DNA from: OLB16 sp964422415
GTDB lineage: Bacteria; Hinthialibacterota; Hinthialibacteria; OLB16
Direction: 5' to 3'
DNA: 64,000 bases
Assembly (NCBI GenBank): GCA_964422415.1
Contig: CAYRBI010000005.1
Location: forward strand, 25,614 to 89,613
Positions 18,043-26,974 of this stretch are shown one piece after another. The position numbers were made by a program, and so were the translations under genes. The stretch's first letter is position 1. The number at the start of each line of letters is the position of its first letter. The notes below the pieces were generated by a model that had not been told where the DNA came from, did no database searches, and worked only from the letters and a program-made list of their open reading frames with translations.

Positions 18043-19712
18043 TGAATTTCATCCAAATTGTTCTCAGTGTTACCGGTTATCGTCAAGCTCGGTCCTTTGA
18101 CCAGAACTGTCAGAATCCGCGTGAGACCCAGGAAACACTGCTGCGCCGGACCATGGAGGTCAACGCCGCCACCGCATTCGGTAAACAATATGGATTCGCT
18201 TCAATCCGTTCTATCGCTGATTTCCAGAAGCGTGTCCCCAGAAGCTCTTATGCCATCCATGAGCCATTCATCCAACGAGAGGCTCATGGCGATAAGCGAC
18301 AACTTACTTCTGATCCAATCTGTTTGTTCGCCACTACCAGTGGAACCACCGGAACTCCCAAATATATCCCGATCACATCAACCTCACGCCGCGATAAGTC
18401 CACCGCCATGCGTTTATGGCTTTATCATGCGGCCTACACCCACCCACACATGTTCGACGGCCAGATACTGGCTGTGGTCTCCCCTGAAATCGAGGGCTAT
18501 ACCGAGAGTGGAATCCCCTACGGAGCGGAATCTGGACACGCCTATCGCAACATGCCAATGGCGATGCGCGGAGTATACGCGATCCCCTACGAGGTCTTTG
18601 CCATCAAGGACTACGAGTCCAAGTACTATACCCTCCTAAGGATCGCCGCCGAAAAGAACATCACCTCCATCGGCACCTGTAATCCCAGTACAATCCTCCT
18701 CTTGGTACAGAAACTTCAGACCTATCAAGAACGGATCATCCGGGATATCCATAATGGAACCCTGGAGGCTGATCTTTCTATTCCAGCAGAGACACGCCAC
18801 CTGGTGGAACACTCATTCTCCCCGAATCCAGAACGAGCCTCTTTTCTGGAAGAGTGCCTTCAAAAAGGAGGAACACTCCTGCCCAGTGACATCTGGCCCC
18901 ATCTCGCTATGGTCGGATGCTGGAAGGGGGGGAGTGTGGGGCTCTATCTACGCGAGTTCCATCATTACTTCAAACCTGAGACTCCTATCCGTGATTGGGG
19001 TTATCTGGCCAGTGAGGTGCGCGGCTCAATCCCCATCTCGGATATTGGCTCGGGGGGGGTTCTCTCGATTGAAACAAACTTCTTTGAGTTCGTTCATGAA
19101 GATGAGATCAGTTCCACCGATCCTCCCTTTCTGACAGCTGAGCAGTTGGAGTTGGGGCAACGATATTATGTTTTCCCAACCACAACAGGTGGGCTGTACC
19201 GGTATGAGATGAATGACCTGATCCGTGTGGCTGGTTTCCACGAGAAGACCCCGGTCATCGAATTCATCCAGAAAGGGAAAGGTGTTAGTTCCCTGACCGG
19301 CGAGAAGCTCTATGAAAACCAAGTCTGCGAGGCTGTATCGAAGGCGGGAAGCGTTATTCCCGATGGTTTTGAGTTCATCGTGGCCGCCCCCGAATGGAAA
19401 GATCCGCCCCGTTATGTTTTCCTTGTCGAGGAGGAGCGTGACACATTTCCGCAGGCGCAATGGAGAGAATGGATTAACGCGGTCGACAAGAACTTGCGCG
19501 CTGGGAACGAAGAATACGACACCAAGCGTAAGTCATTGAGATTGGGACATCCCGCAGTGAAACTTGTGGAGCGTGGTGAATATATGCGCTACCGCGCAAT
19601 GAGAGTAGCCAAAGGCGTACCCGACGGCCAATTCAAAATCCTGAGACTCACTCCAGACCTTGAGTTCCCCAAACACTTTAAAGTTGATAGAACGATTGAG
19701 GGTGATGTGTAA
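18042..19712 (+). CDS. GH3-family acyl-adenylating amido synthetase-like protein
   Basis: 556 residues of the GH3 (auxin-responsive promoter) fold. The ATP-binding motif TTSGTTGTPKYIPIT is at about 102-116; later landmarks are GYLASEVRGSIPISD, the second nucleotide region YRYEMNDLIRVAGF and GEKLYENQV. Plant GH3 enzymes adenylate carboxylic acids and join them to amino acids; bacterial members are mostly uncharacterised. The ATG overlaps the epimerase stop by one base (TGATG). A plausible reading is that GH3 makes an acyl-amino acid or peptide-like conjugate that the epimerase then acts on. That is inference from gene order only. Confidence 0.9.
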   Translation: MNFIQIVLSVTGYRQARSFDQNCQNPRETQETLLRRTMEVNAATAFGKQYGFASIRSIADFQKRVPRSSYAIHEPFIQREAHGDKRQLTSDPICLFATTSGTTGTPKYIPITSTSRRDKSTAMRLWLYHAAYTHPHMFDGQILAVVSPEIEGYTESGIPYGAESGHAYRNMPMAMRGVYAIPYEVFAIKDYESKYYTLLRIAAEKNITSIGTCNPSTILLLVQKLQTYQERIIRDIHNGTLEADLSIPAETRHLVEHSFSPNPERASFLEECLQKGGTLLPSDIWPHLAMVGCWKGGSVGLYLREFHHYFKPETPIRDWGYLASEVRGSIPISDIGSGGVLSIETNFFEFVHEDEISSTDPPFLTAEQLELGQRYYVFPTTTGGLYRYEMNDLIRVAGFHEKTPVIEFIQKGKGVSSLTGEKLYENQVCEAVSKAGSVIPDGFEFIVAAPEWKDPPRYVFLVEEERDTFPQAQWREWINAVDKNLRAGNEEYDTKRKSLRLGHPAVKLVERGEYMRYRAMRVAKGVPDGQFKILRLTPDLEFPKHFKVDRTIEGDV

Positions 19713-19735
19713 GGACTTCTCTCGAACACCGGGAA

Positions 19736-20155
19736 TTAATTAATCGAACCTGGCCGGGGTGAAGGGAGGCCAAGATCGGAGCGGATTTCCTTAAGCCAGT
19801 CAATATCATCACCGAAGACCTCATTAAAATCGTAGACATCAATGAAGTCCTCGATGGTATCGCTCTCTTGTTTACCCAGCAGCTCGAGCTCGATGAGGTT
19901 GAACACCATACGGCCAAAGTCATAGGTGCAATGAATATTCCACCCATCCAGCACCATCATCGCGAAGGGGCCATATTCGCTCTTGATATAGCCCGCCATG
20001 CCAAAAGATAATTCTTGGCCGGTGACATGGCCCGGAACCTTGCGTAGATGAACAGCATAATCAAGGCCCTTATTCAGGGCCTTGTAAGCCGCGAGTGGAT
20101 ACGTTGAATCCCGGTCCAAAAGATCGTTAAGCCTTTCCTGCAGTTCCGGGTTCAT
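19736..20155 (-). CDS. Minf_1886-family conserved protein
   Basis: 139 residues, soluble. Diagnostic pieces are YPLAAYKALNKGLDYAVHL, HVTGQELSFGMAGYIKSEYG, MVLDGWNIHCTYDFGRMVFN and the acidic tail DFIDVYDFNEVFGDD. These match the Minf_1886 family known mainly from Planctomycetes, Verrucomicrobia and nearby phyla; function unknown. It begins 36 bases after the rplQ stop and is probably the last gene of the ribosomal operon. It converges on the GH3 gene, with 23 bases between them and no clear terminator. Confidence 0.8.
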   Translation of the reverse strand: MNPELQERLNDLLDRDSTYPLAAYKALNKGLDYAVHLRKVPGHVTGQELSFGMAGYIKSEYGPFAMMVLDGWNIHCTYDFGRMVFNLIELELLGKQESDTIEDFIDVYDFNEVFGDDIDWLKEIRSDLGLPSPRPGSIN

Positions 20156-20191
20156 CTTTTAATTCCCCGTGGCATGTAGGAAAACTCCCCC

Positions 20192-20548
20192 CTAATCCTC
20201 CACCAACTCGATGCGGGCGATGGGGGCGGCATCACGTGTCCTTTCGGGAAGGCGTACGATGCGTGTGTACCCTCCTGGACGTGTTAAGAAACGTGGACCA
20301 ATTTCAGTAAAGAGGTGATTGACAAGCCCCCAATCGTGGATGTGTTCGCCGGCGCGACGACGGTGGGCTAGATTGTCCTGTTTCGCCATGGTGATCAGAG
20401 GTTCCACGAAACGCCGTAGTTCCTTGCATTTGGCGACTGTGGTGACAATGTAACCATGCGCCAGGAGTGACGAGGCCTGATTACGCAGCAGGGCCAAGCG
20501 GTGAGAGGAGGTACGTCCCAGTTTCCTCTGTCCCATTCGGTGGTACAT
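20192..20548 (-). CDS. rplQ: 50S ribosomal protein L17
   Basis: 118 residues beginning MYHRMGQRKLGRTSSHRLAL, the family N-terminus, followed by RNQASSLLAHGYIVTTVAKC. It closes the alpha segment of the ribosomal cluster behind rpoA (88 bp). The end (RIELVED) is normal and no extension is present. Confidence 0.97.
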   Translation of the reverse strand: MYHRMGQRKLGRTSSHRLALLRNQASSLLAHGYIVTTVAKCKELRRFVEPLITMAKQDNLAHRRRAGEHIHDWGLVNHLFTEIGPRFLTRPGGYTRIVRLPERTRDAAPIARIELVED

Positions 20549-20636
20549 GATTGCAATTCTACCTTTCTCTTCTGTCGCTTCGTTCCGTGTGGAATACCCA
20601 CTGAACCACCTCTACCAAAAGGAGAAGCGATGGGCA

Positions 20637-21653
20637 TTAGATCAATTCGGATTCGCGTTTAGCTAGCCGTTCTTCGGCTTTCTTCAAAATCTCTGGGTCC
20701 TCAATGGACATTCCCAACGATAGGCCCATCCGTTCGAGAAGTTCCTTGATCTCGGTCAAGGACTTCCGACCGAAGTTGCGGTACTTCAATATTTCATTCT
20801 CCGACTTCTGGACCAGTTCCGCAACAGTACGGATGTTGGCTGCCTTCAGGCAATTGTAGGAACGGACTGAAAGCTCGAGTTCATCCACGGCCTTATAAAG
20901 GGAGGGGTTGATCTCTTGACGTTCCTCTTGCTCAGTGGCGTAGATCGGAACCGGGCCTTCCTCGAAGTGGATGAAGAGGGACATGTAGTCCTTCAACAAG
21001 CGTCCCGCATAGGAGAGGGCATCCTCTGGACGGACAGTGCCATTGGTCCAGATTTCCAGCAACAGCCGGTCATAGTCGGTAATGTCGCCCACACGGGCGT
21101 TTTCTACCTTGTACTTAACACGTTTTACAGGAGAGAAGACACTATCGACCGCAATCGCATAGATATCATTCTCATCCACCTTGTTGCGTTCAGAGGGCAC
21201 ATAACCGATACCGACATCGACAAGCATCTCAATCTCGAGGACGCCATCCTCTTCGAGATTGGCGATGTGTTCCTCCGGATTAAGGATTTCGACATCCGGG
21301 TGCGGACGAATATCCGCAGCGGTCACGGTGCCCGGACCGGAGACGGACAGACTGAGAGTGATCGGCTCCGACCGGTGCATCTTGAACACGATATTGCCAA
21401 GGTTCAGTACGATGTCGGTGACATCCTCGACAACTCCGGGCAGATAAGAAACTTCCTGGAGCACACCACCAATCTTGACTTGCCGGAGAGCCGAACCTCG
21501 AATAGAGGAAAGGAGAACCCGGCGGAGACTGTTGCCCAAGGTGATGCCGTAGCCCCGTTCGAGAGGCTCGACGATGAACTTGCCGTACCGGTCTGAGTGC
21601 GTTTCTTCCTCGCACTCGATCCGGCTCGGCATAATAACGGACTTGAAATCCAT
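20637..21653 (-). CDS. rpoA: RNA polymerase alpha subunit
   Basis: 338 residues from the ATG at 21653, which has GAGGAG 6 bases upstream; an in-frame TTG 18 bases earlier is less likely. The N-terminal dimerisation domain shows EPLERGYGITLGNSLRRVLL. After a linker with EERQEINPSLYKAVDE comes the C-terminal DNA/activator-binding domain with LSVRSYNCLKAANIRTVAEL and NFGRKSLTEIKE. It follows rpsD and precedes rplQ, the standard order. Confidence 0.98.
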   Translation of the reverse strand: MDFKSVIMPSRIECEEETHSDRYGKFIVEPLERGYGITLGNSLRRVLLSSIRGSALRQVKIGGVLQEVSYLPGVVEDVTDIVLNLGNIVFKMHRSEPITLSLSVSGPGTVTAADIRPHPDVEILNPEEHIANLEEDGVLEIEMLVDVGIGYVPSERNKVDENDIYAIAVDSVFSPVKRVKYKVENARVGDITDYDRLLLEIWTNGTVRPEDALSYAGRLLKDYMSLFIHFEEGPVPIYATEQEERQEINPSLYKAVDELELSVRSYNCLKAANIRTVAELVQKSENEILKYRNFGRKSLTEIKELLERMGLSLGMSIEDPEILKKAEERLAKRESELI

Positions 21654-21671
21654 CTGAGGCTCCTCTTCCAA

Positions 21672-22304
21672 TTAACGCGAGTAAAGTTCGACGATCAGGT
21701 TTTCCTTGACCGGAATGTTGATCTCTTCGATGGTCGGAAGACGATCGAACCTCGCCGAGAATTCCTCGGTAGTTCGCGTGAGCCAAGCGGCTTGCCGGGA
21801 ACTCTCCGCGAGATTCCAGGCAAGTTGGATATTCGTGATTTCACGGCTTTCCGTCACGAGTTGCACGGTTTCCCCCGGACGGACTAAGTATGAGGGAATG
21901 TCGATGCGCTTCCCGTTGACAAGGAAATGACCATGACGAACAAGCTGCCGGGCTTGAGAGCGCGAAAGGGCACATCCCATGCGGTAGGCAATGTTGTCCA
22001 GGCGGCGTTCGAGCAGTTGCAGGAGATTCTCGCCAGTGACTCCACGCATACGCGTGGCTTTAAAGAAATATGAGCGGAACTGCCTTTCAAGGATGCCATA
22101 GATACGGCGGGCCTTCTGCTTTTCACGCAGCTGCACGCCATAGTTGGATCCACGCCCCCTCGCCCGCCGGGTACCATGCTGGCCAGGTGCGTATTCGCGT
22201 CGGCCGACCGAGCACTTCTCGGAATAACAGCGTGGTCCCTTCAAAAAGAGTTTAGTATTCTCCCGCCTACAGAGGCGGCAAACTGGTCCGATATATTTCG
22301 CCAC
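21672..22304 (-). CDS. rpsD: 30S ribosomal protein S4 (zinc-binding form)
   Basis: 210 residues. Four cysteines at 9, 12, 26 and 31 make this the zinc-binding C+ type. The S4 RNA-binding domain is intact (RLDNIAYRMGCALSRSQARQ, LVRHGHFLVNGKRIDIPSYL). S4 nucleates 30S assembly. The tail after about residue 160 is normal for the family. Confidence 0.97.
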   Translation of the reverse strand: MAKYIGPVCRLCRRENTKLFLKGPRCYSEKCSVGRREYAPGQHGTRRARGRGSNYGVQLREKQKARRIYGILERQFRSYFFKATRMRGVTGENLLQLLERRLDNIAYRMGCALSRSQARQLVRHGHFLVNGKRIDIPSYLVRPGETVQLVTESREITNIQLAWNLAESSRQAAWLTRTTEEFSARFDRLPTIEEINIPVKENLIVELYSR

Positions 22305-22335
22305 GTTCTTCTAACCTTCCCTTTGTAGCGTGGGC

Positions 22336-22728
22336 TTACACGCGACGTTTCTTGGGTGGACGGCACCCATTGTGCGGTACTGGCGTCACATCCTTAATCA
22401 GAGAGATGCTCAGTCCGGAAGCTTGTAGGGAGCGGATCGCGGATTCGCGTCCCGCTCCAGGGCCCTTGACATGGACCTCGAGTGACCGCATCCCATTTTC
22501 CATTGCCTTGCGGGCGCAGGTCTCGGCGGCCACCTGGGCCGCGAAGGGGGTTCCCTTCCTTGACCCACGGAATCCCATTCCACCCGAAGTGGCCCAGGAA
22601 ATGGTGTTTCCCGCCATATCAGTGATGGCCACGATGGTGTTGTTGAAAGTGGCGCGGATATGCGCGACTCCCTTTGGGACACTCTTCTTTACCTTTTTGA
22701 CTCGGGCGCGTGGTGCTGTCTTTCCCAC
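22336..22728 (-). CDS. rpsK: 30S ribosomal protein S11
   Basis: 130 residues with a basic N-terminal tail, then AHIRATFNNTIVAITDMAGN and the conserved end VTPVPHNGCRPPKKRRV. It forms part of the 30S platform near the Shine-Dalgarno helix. A 106-bp spacer with no recognised gene separates it from rpsM. Confidence 0.97.
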   Translation of the reverse strand: MGKTAPRARVKKVKKSVPKGVAHIRATFNNTIVAITDMAGNTISWATSGGMGFRGSRKGTPFAAQVAAETCARKAMENGMRSLEVHVKGPGAGRESAIRSLQASGLSISLIKDVTPVPHNGCRPPKKRRV

Positions 22729-22834
22729 TACCGATCATCCTCCTGGCAGGCTTTTCGCCTCGCTTGAATGCTCGTCAAACCCAACCTACAGGATACTCCC
22801 ACGGGTGGGGTTGTTTAACACATTGGAAACCAAA

Positions 22835-23203
22835 CTACTTCTTCTTGGCGCCGACTGTCCGCCGTGGACCCTTACGGGTACGGGCGTTCGTGTGTGTCCT
22901 TTGACCACGGACAGGCAGGCCACGGCGGTGACGAAGGCCACGGTAGCAGCCAATGTCCATCAGGCGCTTGATATTCATCTGGATCTGGCGGCGCAAATCG
23001 CCCTCGACCACATACTCCGCCTGGATCACCGAGGCAATTTTTGTGATCTCCTGATCGGTCAGGTCTTTAATCCGGGTTTCCGGCTTCACACCAGCCTTGG
23101 TGAGAATCTCCAGGGAATTGGTCCGTCCAACCCCATAGATCGTGGCCAGTCCGACATCAACGCGCTTCTCGCGCGGAAGATCAATACCTGCTATACGAGC
23201 CAT
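22835..23203 (-). CDS. rpsM: 30S ribosomal protein S13
   Basis: 122 residues, starting MARIAGIDLPREKRVDVGLA with IYGVGRTNSLEIL (helix-two-turns-helix), and ending in a basic tail (GQRTHTNARTRKGPRRTVGA) that reaches the tRNAs at the P site. Placed between rpmJ and rpsK as in most bacteria. Confidence 0.97.
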   Translation of the reverse strand: MARIAGIDLPREKRVDVGLATIYGVGRTNSLEILTKAGVKPETRIKDLTDQEITKIASVIQAEYVVEGDLRRQIQMNIKRLMDIGCYRGLRHRRGLPVRGQRTHTNARTRKGPRRTVGAKKK

Positions 23204-23222
23204 GAATGTTCTCTTTTCACCT

Positions 23223-23336
23223 TTAGCCTTGACGCTGCTTGTGGCGCGGGTTGGTGCAGATCACACGGATGACGCCACGGCGCCGAATGATCTTGCACTT
23301 ATTGCATATCTGTTTAACCGATGGCCTGACTTTCAT
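23223..23336 (-). CDS. rpmJ: 50S ribosomal protein L36 (zinc-binding form)
   Basis: 37 residues, MKVRPSVKQICNKCKIIRRR then GVIRVICTNPRHKQRQG. The zinc ligands C11, C14, C27 and H32 are all present, the zinc-replete type. Located between infA and rpsM, its usual place. Confidence 0.96.
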   Translation of the reverse strand: MKVRPSVKQICNKCKIIRRRGVIRVICTNPRHKQRQG

Positions 23337-23365
23337 TGCCTGACTCTCCTGAACTTCGATGCCTC

Positions 23366-23575
23366 TCAGAGACGACCGATGATCCTTCCTCTTCCGGGAT
23401 CAAAGGGGGAAACCTCAACCCGGACATTCTCACCTGGGAGAAGACGTGTATACTTAAGTCTCATCTCCTCCGCCAGATGTGCTTTGATCTTCTTCCCTCC
23501 CGGCAGTTCCAACTCGAAGATCTGGTTTGGGAGGTTTTTGACCACTTTAGCGGTCTTCTCTTCTGACTTTTCCAC
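23366..23575 (-). CDS. infA: translation initiation factor IF-1
   Basis: 69 residues forming one S1/OB domain: AKVVKNLPNQIFELELPGGK, KIKAHLAEEMRLKYTRLLPG and the end SPFDPGRGRIIGRL. The N-terminus is more charged than usual (MEKSEEKTAK). The start is a GTG one base after the map stop codon, so translation is probably coupled to map. Confidence 0.93.
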   Translation of the reverse strand: MEKSEEKTAKVVKNLPNQIFELELPGGKKIKAHLAEEMRLKYTRLLPGENVRVEVSPFDPGRGRIIGRL

Positions 23576-23576
23576 C

Positions 23577-24335
23577 TTACCCGTTCCCGGTTAACCGGGT
23601 CAGTATTTTTGGCCCCTCTTCTGTAAGGACCACCGTATCCTCGACATGTACACTGAGTTTACGGTCTCTCGTTACCACGGTCCAGGCATCTCCCAACACC
23701 TCGACCTCGTGGGTTCCCATGTTGAGCATCGGTTCGATGGCCAGAGCCAGTCCAACTCTCAACCTTGGCCCTGTCCCGCTTCTTCCGAAGTTTGGGACTT
23801 GAGGGTCTTCATGGAGGGATCTACCAATCCCATGGCCCACAAAGTCGCGGACCACGCTGTACCCTCCCGCCTCGGCGACCTTTTGCACTGCCGCCGAGAT
23901 ATCATGCAGCCGGTTTCCCAGACGGAACTCTTGAATTCCCGCATCCAGTGACTGGTGAGCCACCTTAATCATCCGGTTGACCTCTGGACGGACATTTCCG
24001 ACGGGGAAGGTACGTGCCATATCCCCATAGAACCCATCCAGAAGAACTCCGATGTCGATGCTGCAAACATCCCCGTCTTTTACAGGTGTCCGGTCCGGGA
24101 TTCCGTGCACCACCTTCTCATTGACCGAGAAACAGACAGAGGCTGGAAATCCCCTGTACCCTTTGAAGGCCGGGACCCCGCCTCGTTGCCGGATAAACTC
24201 TTCAACCCAGTTGTCTATTTCCCTTGGGATGGCGCCAACCCTAATTTGGCTTCCAATCCCCTCCATGACCTCGGCCACCAACCGGTTACTTTCAGCCAAG
24301 GCCTCGATCTCGAGCTTCGACTTAAGCTGCACCAT
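23577..24335 (-). CDS. map: type I methionine aminopeptidase
   Basis: 252 residues. The five metal ligands are visible: Asp in CSIDIGV, Asp in GDMARTF, His in GHGIGRSLHE, Glu in AIEPM and Glu in VEDTV, together with the substrate His in VVHGIPD. It removes the initiator Met from nascent proteins. No N-terminal zinc-finger extension. It lies between secY and infA; adk, which often sits between secY and map, is absent. Confidence 0.96.
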   Translation of the reverse strand: MVQLKSKLEIEALAESNRLVAEVMEGIGSQIRVGAIPREIDNWVEEFIRQRGGVPAFKGYRGFPASVCFSVNEKVVHGIPDRTPVKDGDVCSIDIGVLLDGFYGDMARTFPVGNVRPEVNRMIKVAHQSLDAGIQEFRLGNRLHDISAAVQKVAEAGGYSVVRDFVGHGIGRSLHEDPQVPNFGRSGTGPRLRVGLALAIEPMLNMGTHEVEVLGDAWTVVTRDRKLSVHVEDTVVLTEEGPKILTRLTGNG

Positions 24336-24406
24336 TCAGGAATCCCGTTTCTTCACTCCATCGAGAGAAGCCAATAAAGAGCCCGGTTTCTCTTCTGCCG
24401 CGATTC

Positions 24407-25750
24407 CTAGAACCGTGGCCGACGGGTTGGTCCCACTCTGAAACCTTCGTAGTTCCTGACACGAAGGTGATTCTCGATCTGATTCACGGTATCCAGCGCT
24501 ACGCCCACCACAATGATGAGTGAGGTTCCACCCAGAAAGTCGTGCATCTGGTAGGGTACGCGTGTCCACGCGATAAACAGCTGTGGGAGAATGGCGACAA
24601 AGGCCAGCATGATCGCTCCCGCCAAGGTGATTCGTGTCAGGATATTGTTAAGATATTCCTCGGTTTTGGCCCCATGCTTATAACCGGGAATCGCCACTCC
24701 ATGTTTCTGCAGATTCTCGGCGATATCCTTTGGGTTAAAGGTGATCGCTGTATAGAAGTAGCAGAAAAAGAGGATTAAAACAAACTCACAGATTGTATAA
24801 AGAAAACTTCCTGAACGCCAATACCGGTTGAGAAAATCTTGACAAAGCTGACTGAACTGTGGAAATAAGCCACTGACCAGCTGCAGGATAGTCGATGGAA
24901 AGATCATGATCGAGGAAGCGAAGATGACCGGGATCACACCCGCTGTGTTGATACGTAGTGGGAGGTAAGAGGTCGATGCTGGAGCCTGTCGTCTTCCCAG
25001 GATTTGCTTTCCACGCTTAATAACCACACGCCGTTGTCCGTAGGTGAGAAGGACGATGAACCCAATCACCACGACCATGAGAACGATAATGAGAACCGCG
25101 ACCATGGGGGAAACCATATCTTCCTTGAGCAGGCTTCCCATCAAAGCGATGGCTTCCGGAAAGCGTGCGATGATGTTGGCAAAGATGATCAGAGAAATAC
25201 CATTTCCAATACCCTGTTGGGTGATCTGTTCGCCCATCCACATGATCAGGATCGTACCCGCTGTCATAGCGATTGCGCCTTGGATGAGGAAACTGGGGCC
25301 AGGGTTGTAAGCCACGGTCATTCCATTGACTTCCTGATACTGATAAGCCGACAGAAGCATAAAGGACTGAGCGAAGGTGACCAAAACGGTGGCATAGCGT
25401 GTCCATTGTTCGATCTTCTTGCGTCCTTCATCGCCTTCTTTGGAAAGCTGTTCAAGGGTCGGCCAGACAATTGTGAGGAGCTGGAAGACAATCGAGGCGG
25501 TGATATAGGGCATCACACCCATCGCAAAGATTGATAGACGATGGAAAGCGCCCCCAGTGAACTGATTGATTAATCCGAAGATATCACCAGTACCACTGCT
25601 TCCTTTGGAAAGCTGCAGCAGTAGATTGCTATCAATACCTGGAATTGGGAGCGTATTTCCTACCTGAAGCAAGAAAAGAACGCTTAAGGTAAAGATAACG
25701 CGTTTTCGAAGCTCTGGAATCTTGAAGACGTTATTGAAAGCGCCAAGCAT
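24407..25750 (-). CDS. secY: Sec translocon subunit SecY
   Basis: 447 residues with ten predicted membrane helices, the plug-region segment GNTLPIPGID near helix 1, the long cytoplasmic loops containing YGQRRVVIKRGKQILGRR, and YFYTAITFNPKDIAENLQKH. It forms the protein-conducting channel. The gene follows rplO by 26 bases in the spc segment. Confidence 0.97.
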   Translation of the reverse strand: MLGAFNNVFKIPELRKRVIFTLSVLFLLQVGNTLPIPGIDSNLLLQLSKGSSGTGDIFGLINQFTGGAFHRLSIFAMGVMPYITASIVFQLLTIVWPTLEQLSKEGDEGRKKIEQWTRYATVLVTFAQSFMLLSAYQYQEVNGMTVAYNPGPSFLIQGAIAMTAGTILIMWMGEQITQQGIGNGISLIIFANIIARFPEAIALMGSLLKEDMVSPMVAVLIIVLMVVVIGFIVLLTYGQRRVVIKRGKQILGRRQAPASTSYLPLRINTAGVIPVIFASSIMIFPSTILQLVSGLFPQFSQLCQDFLNRYWRSGSFLYTICEFVLILFFCYFYTAITFNPKDIAENLQKHGVAIPGYKHGAKTEEYLNNILTRITLAGAIMLAFVAILPQLFIAWTRVPYQMHDFLGGTSLIIVVGVALDTVNQIENHLRVRNYEGFRVGPTRRPRF

Positions 25751-25776
25751 ACCTATCAGCTCTTAGCAGGGATTTC

Positions 25777-26247
25777 CTACTGACCCTCAGGGGCCGGAGA
25801 AAAACGTGGAATCACAACGGCGTTACCGCCCGCCTTACTGATTTTTTCCAGCGCACTTTTACTAAAAGCGTGTGCATGGAGTTCAACTTTCACGGCGAAT
25901 TCGCCATCGCCGAGGATCTTCACTAAACCTTGTGAATCCTTAATCCAGCCTTTGGCGGCCATTTCCTGAGGGGTCACTTTAGCACCCACCTCGAGCTTGG
26001 CCAATGTGCTCAGGTTGACAATCTGAAACACGACACGGCTTATTGGTTTGAAGCCGACCTTTGGGGTACGGCGTTGGAGTGGCATCTGGCCACCCTCGAA
26101 CCAGGCACGTTTTGTAAAACCGGATCGGGCACCATGTCCCTTGGTACCACGTCCAGAAGTTTTGCCCAGTCCGGAGCCATATCCCCTTCCGAGCCTCTTC
26201 TTGGTCTGTTTCGACCCAGGATTTGGAGAGAGTTTAGGGGAACTCAC
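25777..26247 (-). CDS. rplO: 50S ribosomal protein L15
   Basis: 156 residues with the glycine-rich N-terminal arm (KKRLGRGYGSGLGKTSGRGT) that threads into 23S rRNA and the C-terminal globular part with FAVKVELHAHAFSKSALEKI. The start overlaps the rpmD stop by 4 bases. Confidence 0.96.
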   Translation of the reverse strand: MSSPKLSPNPGSKQTKKRLGRGYGSGLGKTSGRGTKGHGARSGFTKRAWFEGGQMPLQRRTPKVGFKPISRVVFQIVNLSTLAKLEVGAKVTPQEMAAKGWIKDSQGLVKILGDGEFAVKVELHAHAFSKSALEKISKAGGNAVVIPRFSPAPEGQ

Positions 26248-26432
26248 GATATCTCCTCGACAGAAATCAGATCCGTGACCATGCGGGTCATCCCCATAAC
26301 CTGGGGAGTCATTTCCACTTCCACGGACTGGTTGATCTTGCGCAATCCGAGAGCGACCAAAGTGGCCGCCCTTGAAGGCTTGCGTCCACAGGCGCTCTTT
26401 TTAAGTGTGATACGAACTTTCTTACCGATCAT
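26244..26432 (-). CDS. rpmD: 50S ribosomal protein L30
   Basis: 62 residues: MIGKKVRITLKKSACGRKPS followed by TLVALGLRKINQSVEV, the family pattern. Nine bases after rpsE and overlapping rplO by 4 bases. Confidence 0.94.
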   Translation of the reverse strand: MIGKKVRITLKKSACGRKPSRAATLVALGLRKINQSVEVEMTPQVMGMTRMVTDLISVEEIS

Positions 26433-26441
26433 GGCGATCTC

Positions 26442-26954
26442 TCAGTATCCCAGGACTTCCCGGACGGTCTTGCCACGCAGCACAGCTGCCTGGGAGGCCA
26501 TACGCAGGTTCTTCAACCCCTCGATGGTGGCTTTGGCAATATTGATCTGATTACTGGAGCCGAGCGATTTTGTGAGGATATCCTCCACCCCAGAAACCTC
26601 AATGATGGCGCGAACCGGACCACCCGCAATGACTCCCGTTCCGCGTGAGGCTGGTTTGAGGAGCACTCTGGCGGCGCTGAATTCGCCAGTTATCTCGTGC
26701 GGAATGGTCGCCCCAATCATGGGGACAGAAAACAAATTTTGGGAGGCCTTTTCCACGGCCTTACGGATGGCATCGGGAACCTCGGCGGCCTTGCCGTGAC
26801 CCAATCCAACCCTGCCCTTCCCGTCGCCTACCGCTACCAAAGCACTGAAGGAGAACCTGCGTCCACCCTTCACCACTTTCGCGCTACGGCTGACGTGGAT
26901 GATTTTTTCCTGAAGGTCGCCCTTCTGCGATGACTTTTCCTTCTCGTTCCTCAT
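26442..26954 (-). CDS. rpsE: 30S ribosomal protein S5
   Basis: 170 residues from the ATG at 26954; a TTG 12 bases upstream is an alternative. Double-stranded RNA-binding-type N-terminal domain (VKGGRRFSFSALVAVGDGKG, VGLGHGKAAEVPDAIRKAVE) and the C-terminal domain with KSLGSSNQINIAKATIEGL. S5 affects decoding accuracy. Between rplR and rpmD. Confidence 0.96.
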   Translation of the reverse strand: MRNEKEKSSQKGDLQEKIIHVSRSAKVVKGGRRFSFSALVAVGDGKGRVGLGHGKAAEVPDAIRKAVEKASQNLFSVPMIGATIPHEITGEFSAARVLLKPASRGTGVIAGGPVRAIIEVSGVEDILTKSLGSSNQINIAKATIEGLKNLRMASQAAVLRGKTVREVLGY

Positions 26955-26974
26955 TCCGGATTCCAATTCAGGAT

